This document shows positions 48,364 to 60,912 of a DNA stretch of 64,000 nucleotides, piece after piece. Below the pieces are notes generated by a model that ran no database searches, was not told the DNA's origin, and saw nothing but the letters and a program-made list of their open reading frames with translations. The DNA comes from Euonymus europaeus. Taxonomy: Eukaryota > Streptophyta > Magnoliopsida > Celastrales > Celastraceae. Numbering within the stretch: the stretch's first letter is position 1; each line of letters begins with the position of its first letter. The stretch lies in NCBI GenBank assembly GCA_963580455.1, contig OY756965.1, forward strand, positions 1,810,501 through 1,874,500, in the 5' to 3' direction. A program made the translations under genes and the position numbers.

Positions 48364-50394
48364 TCATAATTGCTCTTTAACTCCCCGAGCAACAATAAGT
48401 TCTATATGATCAGCATCAGAAGAGACTGAAGGCATCAATATCTCATCATCAGTGGTAAAATGGTATCGTTCCCCAATAGCTCTTAAGAGCTGGTATATTT
48501 CAAACATTGCAGGCCTCTCCTTGGGAGCTGGCAACACACAACTACAAGCAACTTTGAGAAATTGGAAAAGCTCACTATCAACACCCTTTCCAACCAAAAA
48601 TTTGTCGATGGCATCTTCGAGTTGAGAGTTATGCGACAGATGTGCTATCCATTCAACTAAACTTCCCTTAAAGTCTTCAGGAGCTTTAGCCGCATGGGTA
48701 GGTAGCTCACCCGTCACCAACTCAAGAAGCACAGTCCCAAAACTGAAAACATCTCCTTTAGGTGTGGCCACCAGAGTTCGTGCGTATTCCGGAGCAACAT
48801 AACCCAAATCCCCAAACTCTCCATTCACAAATGTACTCAGATGTGTATCAACTGGGTTCATTAGCCTGGCAAGACCAAAATCGGATATTCTGGGCTCAAA
48901 GTCTGCATCTAGTAAAATGCACTTGGAGCTTATGTTGCGGTGGAGTATACGAGGATTGCAGCTGTGGTGAAGCCATGCAAACCCTCTTGCCGCCCCAATT
49001 GCAATCTTGAGCCTCAAGGACCATTCCATTTTGGTCGTGCTCGTTTTAGCTTCACCTTCACTATCGTCATCCACAAGATGTATACAATCATGCAGGGTTC
49101 CATTTGGCATGTGCTCATAAACCAAAAGCCTCTCCTTACTAGCCATGCAAAAACCTAAGAGGGGAACCAAGTTACGATTCCTCACACTACCTATAGTAGT
49201 CATCTCAGACACAAATTCTTTTTCGGAGTGTTGAGAATCCTGCAACCTCTTAACCATAAGCGAAGAGCCATCTTCAAGTACTGCTTTGTACATGGTCCCT
49301 GTTCTTCCCGAACCAATGATATTGTCTTTGCTGAAGTTGTTGGTAGCCTTCATGAGATCACTTAATCGCATTTTAGAAATTGACTTTTCAAACATGGAAA
49401 CCTGAAAACCACAACAACACGTTATTACTATTATGAAATGCATTTAATTAACCTACATATACTTTGGGAATATGATATCCGAAAATCAAGCAAACTTGCA
49501 ATCCTTAAAAACAGGGAACAAAACATTTTACTTGATATATGCAGTAAATTAGCTTGCCTTTATGCCTTTTGTTCCCTTCAAAATCCTTGCCCACTTATTT
49601 CCTAAAGGATCATCTTCCTTCTTCAGCATAGATGCCTTACGGAAATAGAACAGCATGCCAATGCCTACACCTATTGCTGCAATAGTCACCCCACCAATAG
49701 CCGCCCCATAGATAACTCCTGTGTTACTGCTCTTTGAAACTGACGGGCATGGATCCAAAGGTTCCCCACATAGTCCTGGGTTGTTTGAATAACTATCTGC
49801 ATTAATGGTAGCATTGCTAAACCTTGGAACTGGCCCAGATAACAAATTGTTTGCAACACTGAATTCCTTGATACGGCCAAGCTGTCCTAGTTCCAGTGGA
49901 ATCTTACCACTGAACTTATTGTGATTAAGTTTAAGGACATTCAAATATGAACAATTTGCAAGATTTATGGGGATCTCTCCTGAGAAATTATTGGACGAAA
50001 GATCCAGAGCAGTCACAAAACTAATTATGTGGGAGACATTGGACGGAATACTTCCATTAAGCTCATTGCTTGAAAGATCCAGACCCGTTAAGCTCGTGCA
50101 GTTCTGAATTCCAAGAGGAAAGGGGCCCTTGAGTCCCATATCAGAAAGCCGGATATTGAGGACCTTACTTTCATCAGGATGCCAACAATCAACCCCGGCA
50201 AATCTACAAATGAATCCTTCCGTGTTGTTGTTAAAGTCCCACGAAGTGGCCAAGATTTGAAGAGGGTCTTGAAGTGTAGCTTTTATACTCTTCAAGCAAT
50301 TAATATCACTCTCGACACCATCGCTCAAACTACAACTAAGCAATAGCCAAACAGAGGCACCGAAAAATATCCCAACAATCCTGTTATTTAGCAT
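48364..50394 (-). CDS. BIR1: BIR1-like LRR receptor-like kinase (At5g48380 type)
   Basis: A plasma-membrane LRR receptor-like kinase of the BAK1-interacting (BIR) group, which restrains immune signalling by binding BAK1. Exon 1 is 50394-49558 and exon 2 is 49401-48364, joining in phase 0 to 624 aa, the family's usual length. Layout: signal peptide (~1-27), LRR N-cap, about five LRRs ([16 protein letters not shown] and following), membrane helix ~226-251, then kinase. The invariant Lys (~330, LMVKRLQ) and DFG are present, but the catalytic loop reads [11 protein letters not shown], with Asn for the catalytic Asp. The intron has a GC donor (ATAAAG|GCAAGC) and an AG acceptor. The ATG at 50394 is the first giving a signal peptide. 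Assignment to BIR1 is strong. Confidence 0.93.
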
Positions 50395-50900
50395 TTCGTT
50401 CGTGGGATAGCCAATAATGCAAATTTGCAGGAGAATGCCAGAATCTGTGACTTAATTCAGCATACCGGAGCTTCAAGTCGCAAACTCACAATAGACTAGC
50501 TTTCCTAACATCAAAACCTGAAACGACATCGAAATCCATACAGGAAATAAGCCAAAACTAGCACCCTTTGCAGAGATTCACTTGAAAATAAAAGAACGAA
50601 CAAAATTAAACAAATAAATAAACCAGATAGCTATGCAAAAGGCAACAATGTAAACCACAACCTTATAAATTCAATCTGTACATCAAGAACTAAAGGGCAA
50701 TTGACATAGACAAATCCAACGTTGACCCAGTTGAATTGACTCGTATCTTGATCAACACAACCATAAAATCCTAAAAAAAACCCAGATTAAGAATCAAAAT
50801 ACAGAAGTCCTACCAGAGATTTCGCAAGCTGTACCTCAAGAAGATCGAGCCACCCAACTCCGAGCTTTTGAAGTGATGATCGACCATCTCTCTTCCACAG
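50395..50900 (-). promoter_or_regulatory. 5' UTR of the BIR1-like gene with a likely leader intron
   Basis: On the minus strand a donor-like CTTGAG|GTACAG near 50834 and an acceptor-like CGTTTCAG|GTTTTG near 50524 suggest a ~310-bp intron in the 5' UTR. No coding frame is seen. Confidence 0.45.
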
Positions 50901-52703
50901 AAAGGAAGACCCTCCCAAATGTGAAAAAGCAAGTCTTCACTATGATTTTAATATTCAAAGCCGTGAAGAGAGTATCAAATGAAGGAGATAAAAATTAAAG
51001 GTATGCCTGTGTGAAATGAATTGGGTAGGTTTCAGTCCGCCGGGTCAAAGAAGTTAAGGCCATTTTCTTCTTTCAAACTACGTAGACGACGACTGGTGGA
51101 GGATGTACAACAAGAGGACCAAGACTTCTGAGTGCTCTTGCTTGACTTCGCACCGCTTGGCTTTTTCCCCGTAATTAATTATTAATTAAATAATGCAAAT
51201 GACTAATAATCGTATTTGTTGTGGTAGTGGTACAACGAAAAATCAAATTAATTATAAGCTAATTATGATGACTTCATAGTCGCCCTCAGACTTCTCTTGC
51301 CGTCCGTTTTTCTTCCTACACTCATTCATTCAACACGCCATTTTCCCCCTTTTATTGTTTAGTCGGGTGGGAAATAATAAAGAAAAAACACACCCTAATC
51401 TGAGGTGGCAAACAAGTTGTGAGACTTGTATTTTGACACAAATTATATTTTGGCAATTTGTATTTAAAAATAAAAATTGTCTTTAATTTAAAATTGAATT
51501 TATGTCAAATATAAAAAATTTATCTGATTTAATTATAGGAATCTCGAGTCAAATTGAATTCTTTTTCAATTTAGTTATGGAAATTTGAATCAATTCATAT
51601 GATCAATTAAATTTATTCACAAATTCAAAGATATAAATATCTTATTATCGGGGACCCATAATCCTTTTTTCTCCACCCCTACGGCCCTACCCAGAATGCA
51701 CCACACACTCAAAAGTCTATGGCCGCATATTTCCCTTTTTACCCTACACATTCTTTTTTTAACTTATAGTCTTTTATCAAAGATTTTTCTTATGTTCATT
51801 TTTTTAACTTATACCCTGACAAATTCTAATAAGTTAAGTGGCAAATTCGAAAAATATTTAAAGACATCGGTTAAATATTATTTGTCAGTGATATATTTAA
51901 TTGACGGGTATCTGTAACTTAACGTATGGATTTTAATGAACAATTATAAGGTTTATATTTAATTTGAGATAAAAAAAAAGTTCAATTCTAATATTTTAGT
52001 GGAATATATTATAATTTATGGATTTTAATTATGCTCATGGGTTCGTAGGAAGTCCATGTTTTATTTTATTTATTGGTCCCACTATAACCCATGAAAGCCC
52101 AAACCAATGTGAATCAGGAACCCTAACTAAGGTTGGAGATCCCAAATTAGAGAGAAGATAGGGTTGACCAAAACTAGGGTTAGAAAATCCTAGTTGGCCG
52201 ATCCCTGTATAAAACATTAGTGTGTTTTGTTTCCCTAACGTTGAGACATCAGTTGGATTTGTTTTTCTAATTTTTTCCACAGTTTTGATATTTGATTTTC
52301 AGATTTTTGGTGTAGGGAGCCCATACTATTAAAATTGAAGTTTGAGAATTGATTCATACAGTCGAAGATCTGCAAGTTTGAGCATCGTATCAAACTAGCT
52401 GACTCAATCATTCGATATTTTTTTATTAGAGATCAATCTAAAAAGATCTCAAAGTACATAATCTTCAAACAATTAAATATGTCAAGATTATGCATGTTAG
52501 TTATAATTAACAAGAAATTTTGAACTCATCGATTACTCCTATGTATTCATTACTTTTAAAATGGTTTCTGCGTGTGCGTATTTTCCAACATGAGCCTCAC
52601 CCTACATACCAAACTATTGTACAACCCACTTGCACAATATTGTTCAATTTGTGCACTTTCCACACGACTTTAGAACAGATTATAATAATCAAAGATGAAT
52701 GCT
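50901..52703. other. Intergenic region with a possible LTR fragment
   Basis: Around 52080-52330 the sequence has an LTR-like look: a CTGTATAAAAC TATA motif, then leader-like DNA. I found no TG...CA ends or target duplication, so it is not called. The remainder is AT-rich with no gene. Confidence 0.35.
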
Positions 52704-53089
52704 TAGCAACCACGATGGTTGTTTTTTACTGGTCCAATAAATTCATATTTTGGGTCTTTTTTATTACACAAAATTCAAACTACACACATTTTTCAACACA
52801 CCCACATTAGCAAAATACAAATCTCAAAACATTTTATTCTCATAATTTTAGTCAAGTCAATCACTTTCTTATCCTATATACTATCTATATCAAATTTACA
52901 CCAAAATAAAAACTGGGTCCCATTTTATCACAAAAAGTCAAGTCATATCATCATCCTCATCACCAAAACACATATCCAAATAGAGTCACATCAATAAAAT
53001 ATATTTTTTTCAATATCTTCACACCAATAAAAATTCATATTTTCACACAATTTATTGACCAGCAAAATGCAAGCATTGTGATTGCTCTT
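52704..53089. mobile_element. Harbinger-like MITE, copy E
   Basis: About 386 bp, with ends AGCAACCACGATGG and GCATTGTGATTGCTCT as imperfect inverted repeats. The interior has CAAAAAGTCAAGTCATATCA and ATCAAATTTACACCAAAAT, shared with copies C2 (same orientation) and D (inverted). It is the least damaged uninterrupted copy in the window. Confidence 0.72.
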
Positions 53090-53216
53090 TATAATTTCAT
53101 ATATAGGTGACGTCAAATAGAAGAATAACCGGTCAACTTTTATTAAACAACTTTCTGAAAGCTCAAAATATGCCCCTAGCCCAGCAGTGTTTAGTGCATG
53201 TGTGATAGGTGGTGAA

Positions 53217-53994
53217 TAAGGATGACATTGGATCGGATTTCTCAAAATTTATATCTGATCCTAAATAAAAATAATGTATTCATATTCATATCCATATTAA
53301 TATACCACGGATAAAAAAAATCTAAATCCATATCCTATCCATCGAATTTCGGATATTTTTTACGGATATCGAATTTATCCATGAGACACGCTAACACATA
53401 TTTAGATAGACCTCATCTTCATAAAAGTTTGTGATAATGCTAGCATTTGTCACATGTTAATTTATAATGTTATGGTTAGGTTTAGGGTTTACATTATTGT
53501 GTTTTTAGTATTCAGTACTAACTTTACTAATTAGGATTTTAAAAGTATTAAATCAATTGAATATTTGAATTAGTAATATGAGATCATATCACATTATATA
53601 GTGTTATTACAAATTACAATTAATTCATATTACATAAAAAAAAAAAAAGAGCAATGCTCAAAGTTACGCGCGCTATTTTTTTAGGTGAAACAAGTGGGGC
53701 TGAAACAGTGGGCCCCACTTGAAATCACTTTATTGAAAAGTGTGTGTGAGTAGCGCCCGTAACTTAGAAATCACGGACGCCCGCACTGGAGCAGAATCTA
53801 AAAAAGAAATATACCTATGTTGACAATTATATTGTATATAAATATATTAATGACATTAATTGTCAATTACATAATCGTTCGGGTCGGATGGGATTATGCC
53901 TAAATCTATATCCATTATCCAACCAACAAATTTTTCTACTGTTTGATTGGATCAGATCGAAAATCCATGGATACGGACATATTTGCCATCTGTA
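53217..53994. mobile_element. 778-bp hAT-like MITE with 8-bp target duplication
   Basis: Ends TAAGGATGACA and TGCCATCTGTA are imperfect inverted repeats related to those of the 600-bp element at 22189. The flanks are an exact 8-bp duplication GTGGTGAA (53209-53216 and 53995-54002). Both elements share the GGATCGGAT/GATCAGATC sub-terminal style. No transposase is present. Confidence 0.82.
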
Positions 53995-54445
53995 GTGGTG
54001 AAGCGAAGCAGATAGTTATGTTTTTGGAAGATTTAGTTCAAGGATGTAATTTTCTATTGATGGAGTGATTCCATTGGTAGATAGACTCTTCCAAATTATT
54101 TGTAAGCTTTGTTTACTGTACGTTTCTATTGTCTAATGATTTATAGTTAAGAGATTTTTAATCAGGAAGAATAATATTTTTTTCGGTATTTTAGAGAATC
54201 CATTATGAAAATGAATACTTCAAAATTTAAATTGAAACTTAATTGTGGATGAGATATTTTCCCATAAGAGGGAGAGAGATCACGGCCCAGCAACGACACG
54301 GTAGCCCATTGATTCTGACAATTGAGAAACACAAAAATGACAGATAGGCTGTTTAATTTATGGTGAATTTTGAGTGGGCTGAAGAAGGAGCCCATTGGGC
54401 TGAATTCGGAATTCAAGGCCACGTCACATGATTCAAAATGACTAA

Positions 54446-54784
54446 TCGGGTGTTTCGTTGAGTTTATACGCTAAGTTTAATTTCGTCGGTCAATAATTAC
54501 ATTAATTATATATTAAAAAATTTCACTTAATAATCACATCAATCATATATTAAAAAATTTCACTCAATTTTTTCTATTGTTTATGTTCTCTCATATATTT
54601 ATTTTTTTATCTCTCAAAATATATGTTAAATTTCGGAAAAAAAATATATTTAAACTCAACACATAAAATTCTTTCAAAAAACTCATATTCGATAATTTTT
54701 ATTTAATTATTAAATTAATTTATATATAAATAATATAAATTAAAAACTTATATGTTATTAAAATTTACACTCTATCAAATAATA
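54446..54784. mobile_element. MITE, second copy of the 10.5-kb family
   Basis: The left end GTGTTTCGTTGAGTTTATACG is mirrored by the right end (ACTCTATCAAATA). The internal block near 54530-54620 is the reverse complement of 10860-10925. AT-rich and non-coding. It lies in the distal FRL4 promoter. Confidence 0.45.
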
Positions 54785-55692
54785 TGTAATTTATTTGATA
54801 ACTTATGGGTTACAAAATTTGTCTGCCCGTTATACCCGAGATACCCTCAACGAAACGGATGCTAATAGAGAGCACCGTGCAAATGTGCAATTTTTTTGGA
54901 ACCCGTCCCCGACAATGACAGCCAGACTACCAGACAACAGTTTTTTACTTTATGAAATAGCAAAATCGCGAGTGCCCCTCAAAAAGCAAAGAAAAGAACT
55001 AAGAAGGGCACAGGTCTGCGATATGCCTCCCCCTTTTGCCTCCTTCAACTTTCCTCTTCTCTAGGGCTTGCACTGCAGAGTAGCAGCCAGCAACTCGTAC
55101 AAACTCTATCAATGGATCGATAATCTCCGGCGAATTCCTTCAGGTTCGCCGATTTCACTAATTCTACATCAATCTGGTACGTTTTCCTTTTCTAACCCTG
55201 TTAAGCATTTTTTTCTATCTAGTTTACTTCCTAAGTTATCTTCAGATCGGCTTTTAGTTTTGGTGAGAAATAGCTTCATTTATTGTGGAATTTAATGATT
55301 TTAGCTCTTAAAAGCTCTGGCTAGCTTACTGGACGCTTATTTCCGGAGTTCTTTTATATTTAATATTTGTCTTCATCTATTTAGGGTTTGTGTTTTTGAT
55401 ACTTTAGTTTTGGCGATCTTTTGCTCCATCATCTTCTTCCGTGAATTTGAGCTTGAAAAATTAGTGGTAAGTTCTTGTCTTACTATAATTATATAGCGCA
55501 GACATTGGTTACGGTTAATATGCATTTTTGTGCTTGCCGCTTGGTGATTTGTTGAGTTATGATCTATTAACCTTATTTTGTTTTGATGTAATAAAATGGA
55601 CAATCAGTGCATGTTTCAGTTATTTTCGTTATTTTGTTAATATGCTCCTCGCGGAATAATTTATTTGCCCTTTTCTCTCCAGCTCTTACGCC
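54785..55692 (+). promoter_or_regulatory. FRL4 promoter, 5' UTR and leader intron
   Basis: A leader exon near 55070-55176 ends at the donor AATCTG|GTACGT. The intron runs 55177-55682 to the acceptor TCTCTCCAG, leaving 10 nt of 5' UTR before the ATG at 55693. 5' UTR introns of this kind often raise expression in plants. Confidence 0.6.
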
Positions 55693-58600
55693 ATGGATGA
55701 CAATGAATCAGTTTCTGTGCTCATGGATTCTACAACCTCTAAGATACAGCAGCTTCAGAAAGCATTTGCTGAACTTGAAAGTCAGCGAGCCGTCACTCTT
55801 AATCTGAAATGGAAGGAACTAGAAGAACATTTCCGTGGGCTTGAGAAGTCCTTGAAGAGACGCTTTCATGAGTTGGAAGATCAAGAGAAGGAATTTGATA
55901 CTAAAACAAGGAGATCCCGGGAAATCTTGAAGAAGCGTGAAGCAGCTGTGGAGGCCAAGGAACAATCTTCACTGGAGAAGCTCCAAGGGAAAAGAGATGC
56001 TGCTGTCTTTGCTATTACTAACGCTCTAGACAAACACTGGAAGGCATCATCTGTGGAGACTGCTGTTGTTACCAGTGATGAACAATTCGAGGCCCCAACT
56101 GCTGAAGAGAAAGATAACATGTCTGCTGAGAACAGTTTAGAAGACCCCCAAGGTTCTGGAATTGGAAGCATGGAGGTGAAATGTTATCCACAGTTAATCA
56201 AACTATGTGAAGAAATGGACTCAGAAGGGCTCCACCAATTTATATCAGACAACCGTAAAAACCTTGCTGCTCTAAGAGAAGAAATTCCATTTGCATTGAA
56301 TACTGCGGCAAACCCTGCCTATTTAGTGTTGAATTCCTTGAAGGATTTCTACCCAACTGAAGTACCTGCTGTTGATGGGAAGAAGGATTCAAACCTGTTG
56401 GGTCTCCGCCGCACTTGTATCATGTTGATGGAGTGCCTTAGCATTTTGTTAACATACACGGATCTAGTATCTGCATCTGATTTAATATCTGAAGAGGTCA
56501 AGGAGCAGGCAAAGACAATTGCTGAAGAATGGAAACCGAAGTTGGAAGCTCTTGATTTGGATGCTAGCAATGGGAACTCCTTGGAGGCTCATGCGTTTTT
56601 GCAACTTGTGGCCACTTTTGGCATTGCCTCTGATTTTGATGTGGAAGAATTATCCAGGCTAATACCGATGGTCTCTCGACGTCGTCAAACAGCTGATTTG
56701 TGTCGTTATCTTGGGCTGTCAGACAAAATGCCGGGTATGTCTTTCAGTTCTGGTAGAATTGACAATAATGCAATTTAGTGTGAATCTTATGACTTATGGT
56801 TGAGAATATTGGTTTTACTGACCTAATAATTCTGCGAAAACCATGCAGGCCTGAACTATGTTTGCATGTTTTGTGGGTGCATTTTAATTTAGTTAGTCAA
56901 ATCAATTTTATAATAATTGGACATGTTTCTTTTACTAGTGCAATAGATTTGTTAAGGAGCACCATGGGGTGCAGCCTAAAGGATAATTACAAGACAGTTT
57001 GGCTAATACCGTTGAAAGAATTTCTACATGACTCAGTTAGTCACAGTTTTACATCATTTAGCGAATCTATAAAATGCTCAAAACAAGTTTCTTTGTCTAT
57101 TAAGATTCTTTTTTTTTGGCTGTAAATTTTACATTTCTTTTTTCTTCTAATGGTCAATATAACTTGCTGAGTGATTTTCTCCTGCACTTGGTATTAGATT
57201 CACAATTATGACAGTTCTGAATTAAACGTCTGGCACTTCAATGTTTAGACTTTTTCATGTTGCCTTTTATCCAATTGGCATTTCTGAAACTTGCAGCCTA
57301 ATATTAAAATTGTTTTACCACCACCACCTAGGTCTTTTGTTCAAATCCTTTGATACAGCCTCTCAGAATATGGGGTTAATGCTGCATACATTTTGTTCTT
57401 CAACTGCACTTGCCCGTTTGTGGGAGTTATTTAACCTTTAATGATTTCTGAAGTATTAGAAACTCTAGTCTTATTGTTGTTTTCTGGTTGTGGCAATCAT
57501 TCATTTTGTCCTTGGTAACCTGAGACCTTGTAAAATTCAGAGATACAAGGGAGCATATCCTGATGATATTTAGATAAAATGTTAAGCATTAGAGTAGATG
57601 CAGGCATGGAGCCGAAATATGAAGGATCAATGATTTAAAAGCTCCCTTGAAGAGCTAAGTGTCAATCATTCCCAGAAAATGAACCATTTCTTTTAATTAT
57701 GTGACCTCTTTTGAGTGGTTTGTATTAATAATAAAAGTTGACCCCAGGAGAAAGCCTGCCGTTCTGTTTCTCTTTAGTTTTAGTGTGCGTGAGTTGAAAC
57801 TTTTTTGAATGATATCAATATTTTTTTTCCTTTTTGGATCTCTGTGAATTAGGATAGTTTGGTGGCATTGTACTTGGATTCAGTGGATTTGAAGTAGATG
57901 ATATAGGAAGTTGAGAAACCAAATTCTATCTTGCGGGTCCAACATTTTTTTTTATCTACAATGTTACTCTTTTATGCCTTTGTTATTTGTCGCAGGGGTA
58001 TTAGCATAAGAGTTTTAGCGAATTTGATGGCATTAGCCTATCTATCTTGTAATTTAAATGAGTTGGACACTTGGACCCAGTTAGTGCTTCTTATAATAAA
58101 ATTTCCTTTTTTTTATTCAAAGGAAACAGATTTAGTGATGATATAAGAACTTGAAAAAATTATCTTTAAATTTTTGTCCAACGTATGTTATTTGCACCGT
58201 TAAATGATTTTTTCCTTATTTTTTTGTTCTGGAATTCTCAGGTGTAATTAAAGTGCTGGTAAATAATGGAAGACAAATTGATGCAGTTAACCTGGCTTTT
58301 GCTTTTGAGCTTACAGAGAAGTTGTCACCTGTTCCAATGCTGGAATCATATTTGAAAGAGGCAAGAAAAACTACTTCACCCAGCAAGCCAGGAAACATGT
58401 CTCCTTCTGGACAGGTACATTACTTCTTTAAATCACATGGTGTCAGCAATAATATTTTGCCCTTTTTTAAATGCAGTATATAATTGGCATTGAGTCTGGA
58501 TGCTACCTGAACCTTGAGTTCAGGAGAGGCCTTCCAGCTTTGTTTTAACCATCATTTGTCCATGTCCAATCTTTGGTAGTATTTCGATCTTACTTTTCTT

Positions 58601-59222
58601 ACTTCTCGTTGCTGTCCTCTTATTCTCATCTGCCCTAGTAGTGTGATAAAATATTTTGAAAGTGAAAAGTGAGGATGAAATGGAATGTAGGCATATCCAA
58701 CATGTTGGGAACTTGAACGTGAATCCCTACTTGGAGTTTGCCTAAGAATTTAATCCTTTAATAGATGTACATGGATACTGTTAACAAGACTTTCTCATGT
58801 TTCAGAATGAGGTCAATGATCGGGAACTGATTGCCCTTAAAGCTGTGATGAAATGCATTGAGGAGAATAAACTCGAGGAGCAGTATCCTGTGGACCCACT
58901 CCAGAAACGGGTAGTTCAGCTGGAGAAGGCTAAGGCAGACAAAAAAAGGGTAACTGAAGCTGTTAAGCCTCAACCTAAAAGACCTCGTGCTAATGGTGTA
59001 GGCTGTGTGCCTCGTGTCGCTAACGTTGCTGCTGAGATGACATTCTACCCTAGAGTTGCTGACAGATACCCACAATACATGTATGAGAGACCATACATGT
59101 ACACTGCACCCGCTGACAACCATATTCCCTCGCTCATGGGCTCTGCCAACTACGGTTTCTCTCCTAATCATGGCAATTACTTCGGAAATGGTTACCAGTA
59201 TCAGGCCCCATATCTTCGCTAG
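55693..59222 (+). CDS. FRL4: FRIGIDA-like protein 4a/b
   Basis: A nuclear protein of the FRIGIDA-like family; relatives act in flowering-time control with chromatin factors at FLC. Exons 55693-56734, 58242-58414 and 58806-59222 join in frame to 543 aa. The N-terminal ~20-110 is charged coiled coil (QKAFAELESQRAVTLNLKWK and following). The FRIGIDA domain follows from about residue 160 (YPQLIKLCEEMDSEGLHQFI) through the exon 1/2 junction (GVIKVLVNNGRQIDAVNLAF) to the helical block of exon 3 (RELIALKAVMKCIEENKLEE). The C-tail has a PKRPRA-type nuclear signal and a Tyr/Pro/Asn-rich end. The 1.5-kb first coding intron contains no gene. No lesion is seen. Subfamily 4 is favoured by the coiled-coil start and the Tyr-rich tail. 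Confidence 0.94.
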
Positions 59223-59631
59223 TTTAGTAAAGATGGCAACAAGACTGTTTAACCGTTAGCTTAACCCTTCAGTTCCCTGATGTTGCAGTTTATGAACTAG
59301 TACCTCCCCCCACCCAAAAAAAAATAAAAAATTGTCTTGTTAAATTTTAATCTGGATGTTGAAGAATATATTTTGATCCTCTAATATGTACACTCTGTTT
59401 TCATGTGTATATGCTTATTTTACTGCTCCTCTCGTCATTCTTTTCTTCCTTGTCTTTGTATGGTTCTCATTCTCTTTTCTTCTTTGATTGGGCAAGTCCA
59501 TTTCTGTGGTTATTGTGACTTTGTCGTTGTCACTGTGGCTCTGAGTTGGCTAGTACAGTTTTTCTAGAGAGGTGGTGGCTGATTATCCCAAGAATTTTCA
59601 TTTCAACGACATGAAAATTCCTTCTCCTCCC
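59223..59631 (+). other. FRL4 3' UTR and spacer
   Basis: AT-rich 3' flank with a poly-A/C stretch near 59307-59325. No gene is seen. Confidence 0.45.
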
Positions 59632-59728
59632 TTGCCCTTCAAGCTGTGTTGAAATGCATTGAGGAGAATAAACTCGAGGAGCAGTCCTGTGCACCCACTC
59701 CAGAAACGGGTAGTTCAGCTGGAGAAGC
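59632..59728 (+). pseudogene. Duplicated fragment of FRL4 exon 3
   Basis: 97 bp nearly identical to 58833-58930 (shared run GAAATGCATTGAGGAGAATA and CAGAAACGGGTAGTTCAGCT), with one small indel in the middle (GCAGTATCCTG versus GCAGTCCTG) that breaks the frame. It is an isolated local duplication, not a second gene. Confidence 0.9.
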
Positions 59729-59936
59729 CAACATGGCACAAGGACCCAAAAGATGACGACGAGCGTCATTTTGTTGGTCTTTGATGCTGCACAATCACTG
59801 GTTAGGGTTCCTGTGGCTTCAAATTCTGGAATTTTGGCTTGCCAGAGTGTAGGAAAAGGGCGAGGCCAATGGGTCATCAATCCTGATTCCTGAATGAGTT
59901 GGGAAGTGGGAACAGGGAAACCGGAAATTGTGGTAA

Positions 59937-60222
59937 GAGCAAGTGCAATGGGACACTTAATGGTATTGAAAATTTGAGAGAGTAATTTGAAAAAATTGTA
60001 TTGAAATATATGTAGAATGATAGAAAAAGTGAAAAATGGTAGAAAAGTATGAGAGATAGTATTGATGCTTGATATTTATAGTGTTTGTAAATGAAAAATG
60101 AAAAAATTGTATTGCAATATGTATTTTGTTGATATGATTATATTGAAAATCGTATTTTGCTTTAATAGAAGCGAGAATGCACTGAAAAATTTGGAATGTC
60201 TACCATTGGAGATGCCCTCAGT
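59937..60222. mobile_element. MITE, distant member (copy F)
   Basis: About 286 bp, with left end TAAGAGCAAGTGCAATGG mirrored by right end CCATTGGAGATGCCCTC. The interior has ATTTTGTTGATATGATTAT and TTGTATTGAAATATATG, resembling copy D. It is smaller and more diverged than the others. Confidence 0.55.
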
Positions 60223-60912
60223 CTTGTGCAGTTGTGGCAGCACTTTTATCTCGAGCCGAGACGCATACTGTACAGAACCATGGGCCTCAAAATATTGTTA
60301 TACGGGCTGACTGGCCTTAGAGGATAGATAATGGCCTTTAGAATTGGGCCTTTAGTAATGACCCAACATCAACGAGTCCAGAACTTTCGCAACTATAATA
60401 AAGAAAAGACATGTCAGACATTTAACTGCCACGTAAGCCTAATTAGAATATTGTAATGGTGATGGAGTTTATGGTGAATAATTTTTATTTTCAATCTCAC
60501 AATTTTAAATTATCAATATAACATATTTGATTATCAAAATTTTAAGTTTTGTGAAATGGGATGCAAACGCACCTTAAATAATTGCTTATTTTTATTTTTT
60601 TGAAACTACAACTATTAATTACCTGATAAACAGAACGAAAGGTATAAATCCCGAAGGAGACTATGCAGAACACACAATAATTGTGCGACGTCGTATTGTC
60701 GGTCTCTGATCCTAGCACGCGAGAGCTCTAACGGTAACCTCGATTGCTGTCAGTTTTCATCCGATTGTGTTCGATTGTGATTTTTTCTAGTCACTCTCAC
60801 AGCTCTTACTGAAATTGATGATTTTGTCAGCGCAGTTGTGATTTACCTTTATTGTTTTCCAGAAGAAAAAAAACTAGAAACCCTAATTTAGAGTTCTTGT
60901 TTCAGAGGTGTA
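60223..60912 (+). promoter_or_regulatory. ATG10 promoter and 5' leader
   Basis: About 690 bp upstream of the ATG10 start codon. The stretch from ~60640 is richer in G+C and probably transcribed. No confident TATA box was found. Confidence 0.4.

Noticed and set aside
52080..52330. Possible second solo LTR
   Set aside because: TATA-like motif and leader style only; no TG...CA ends or target duplication could be located.
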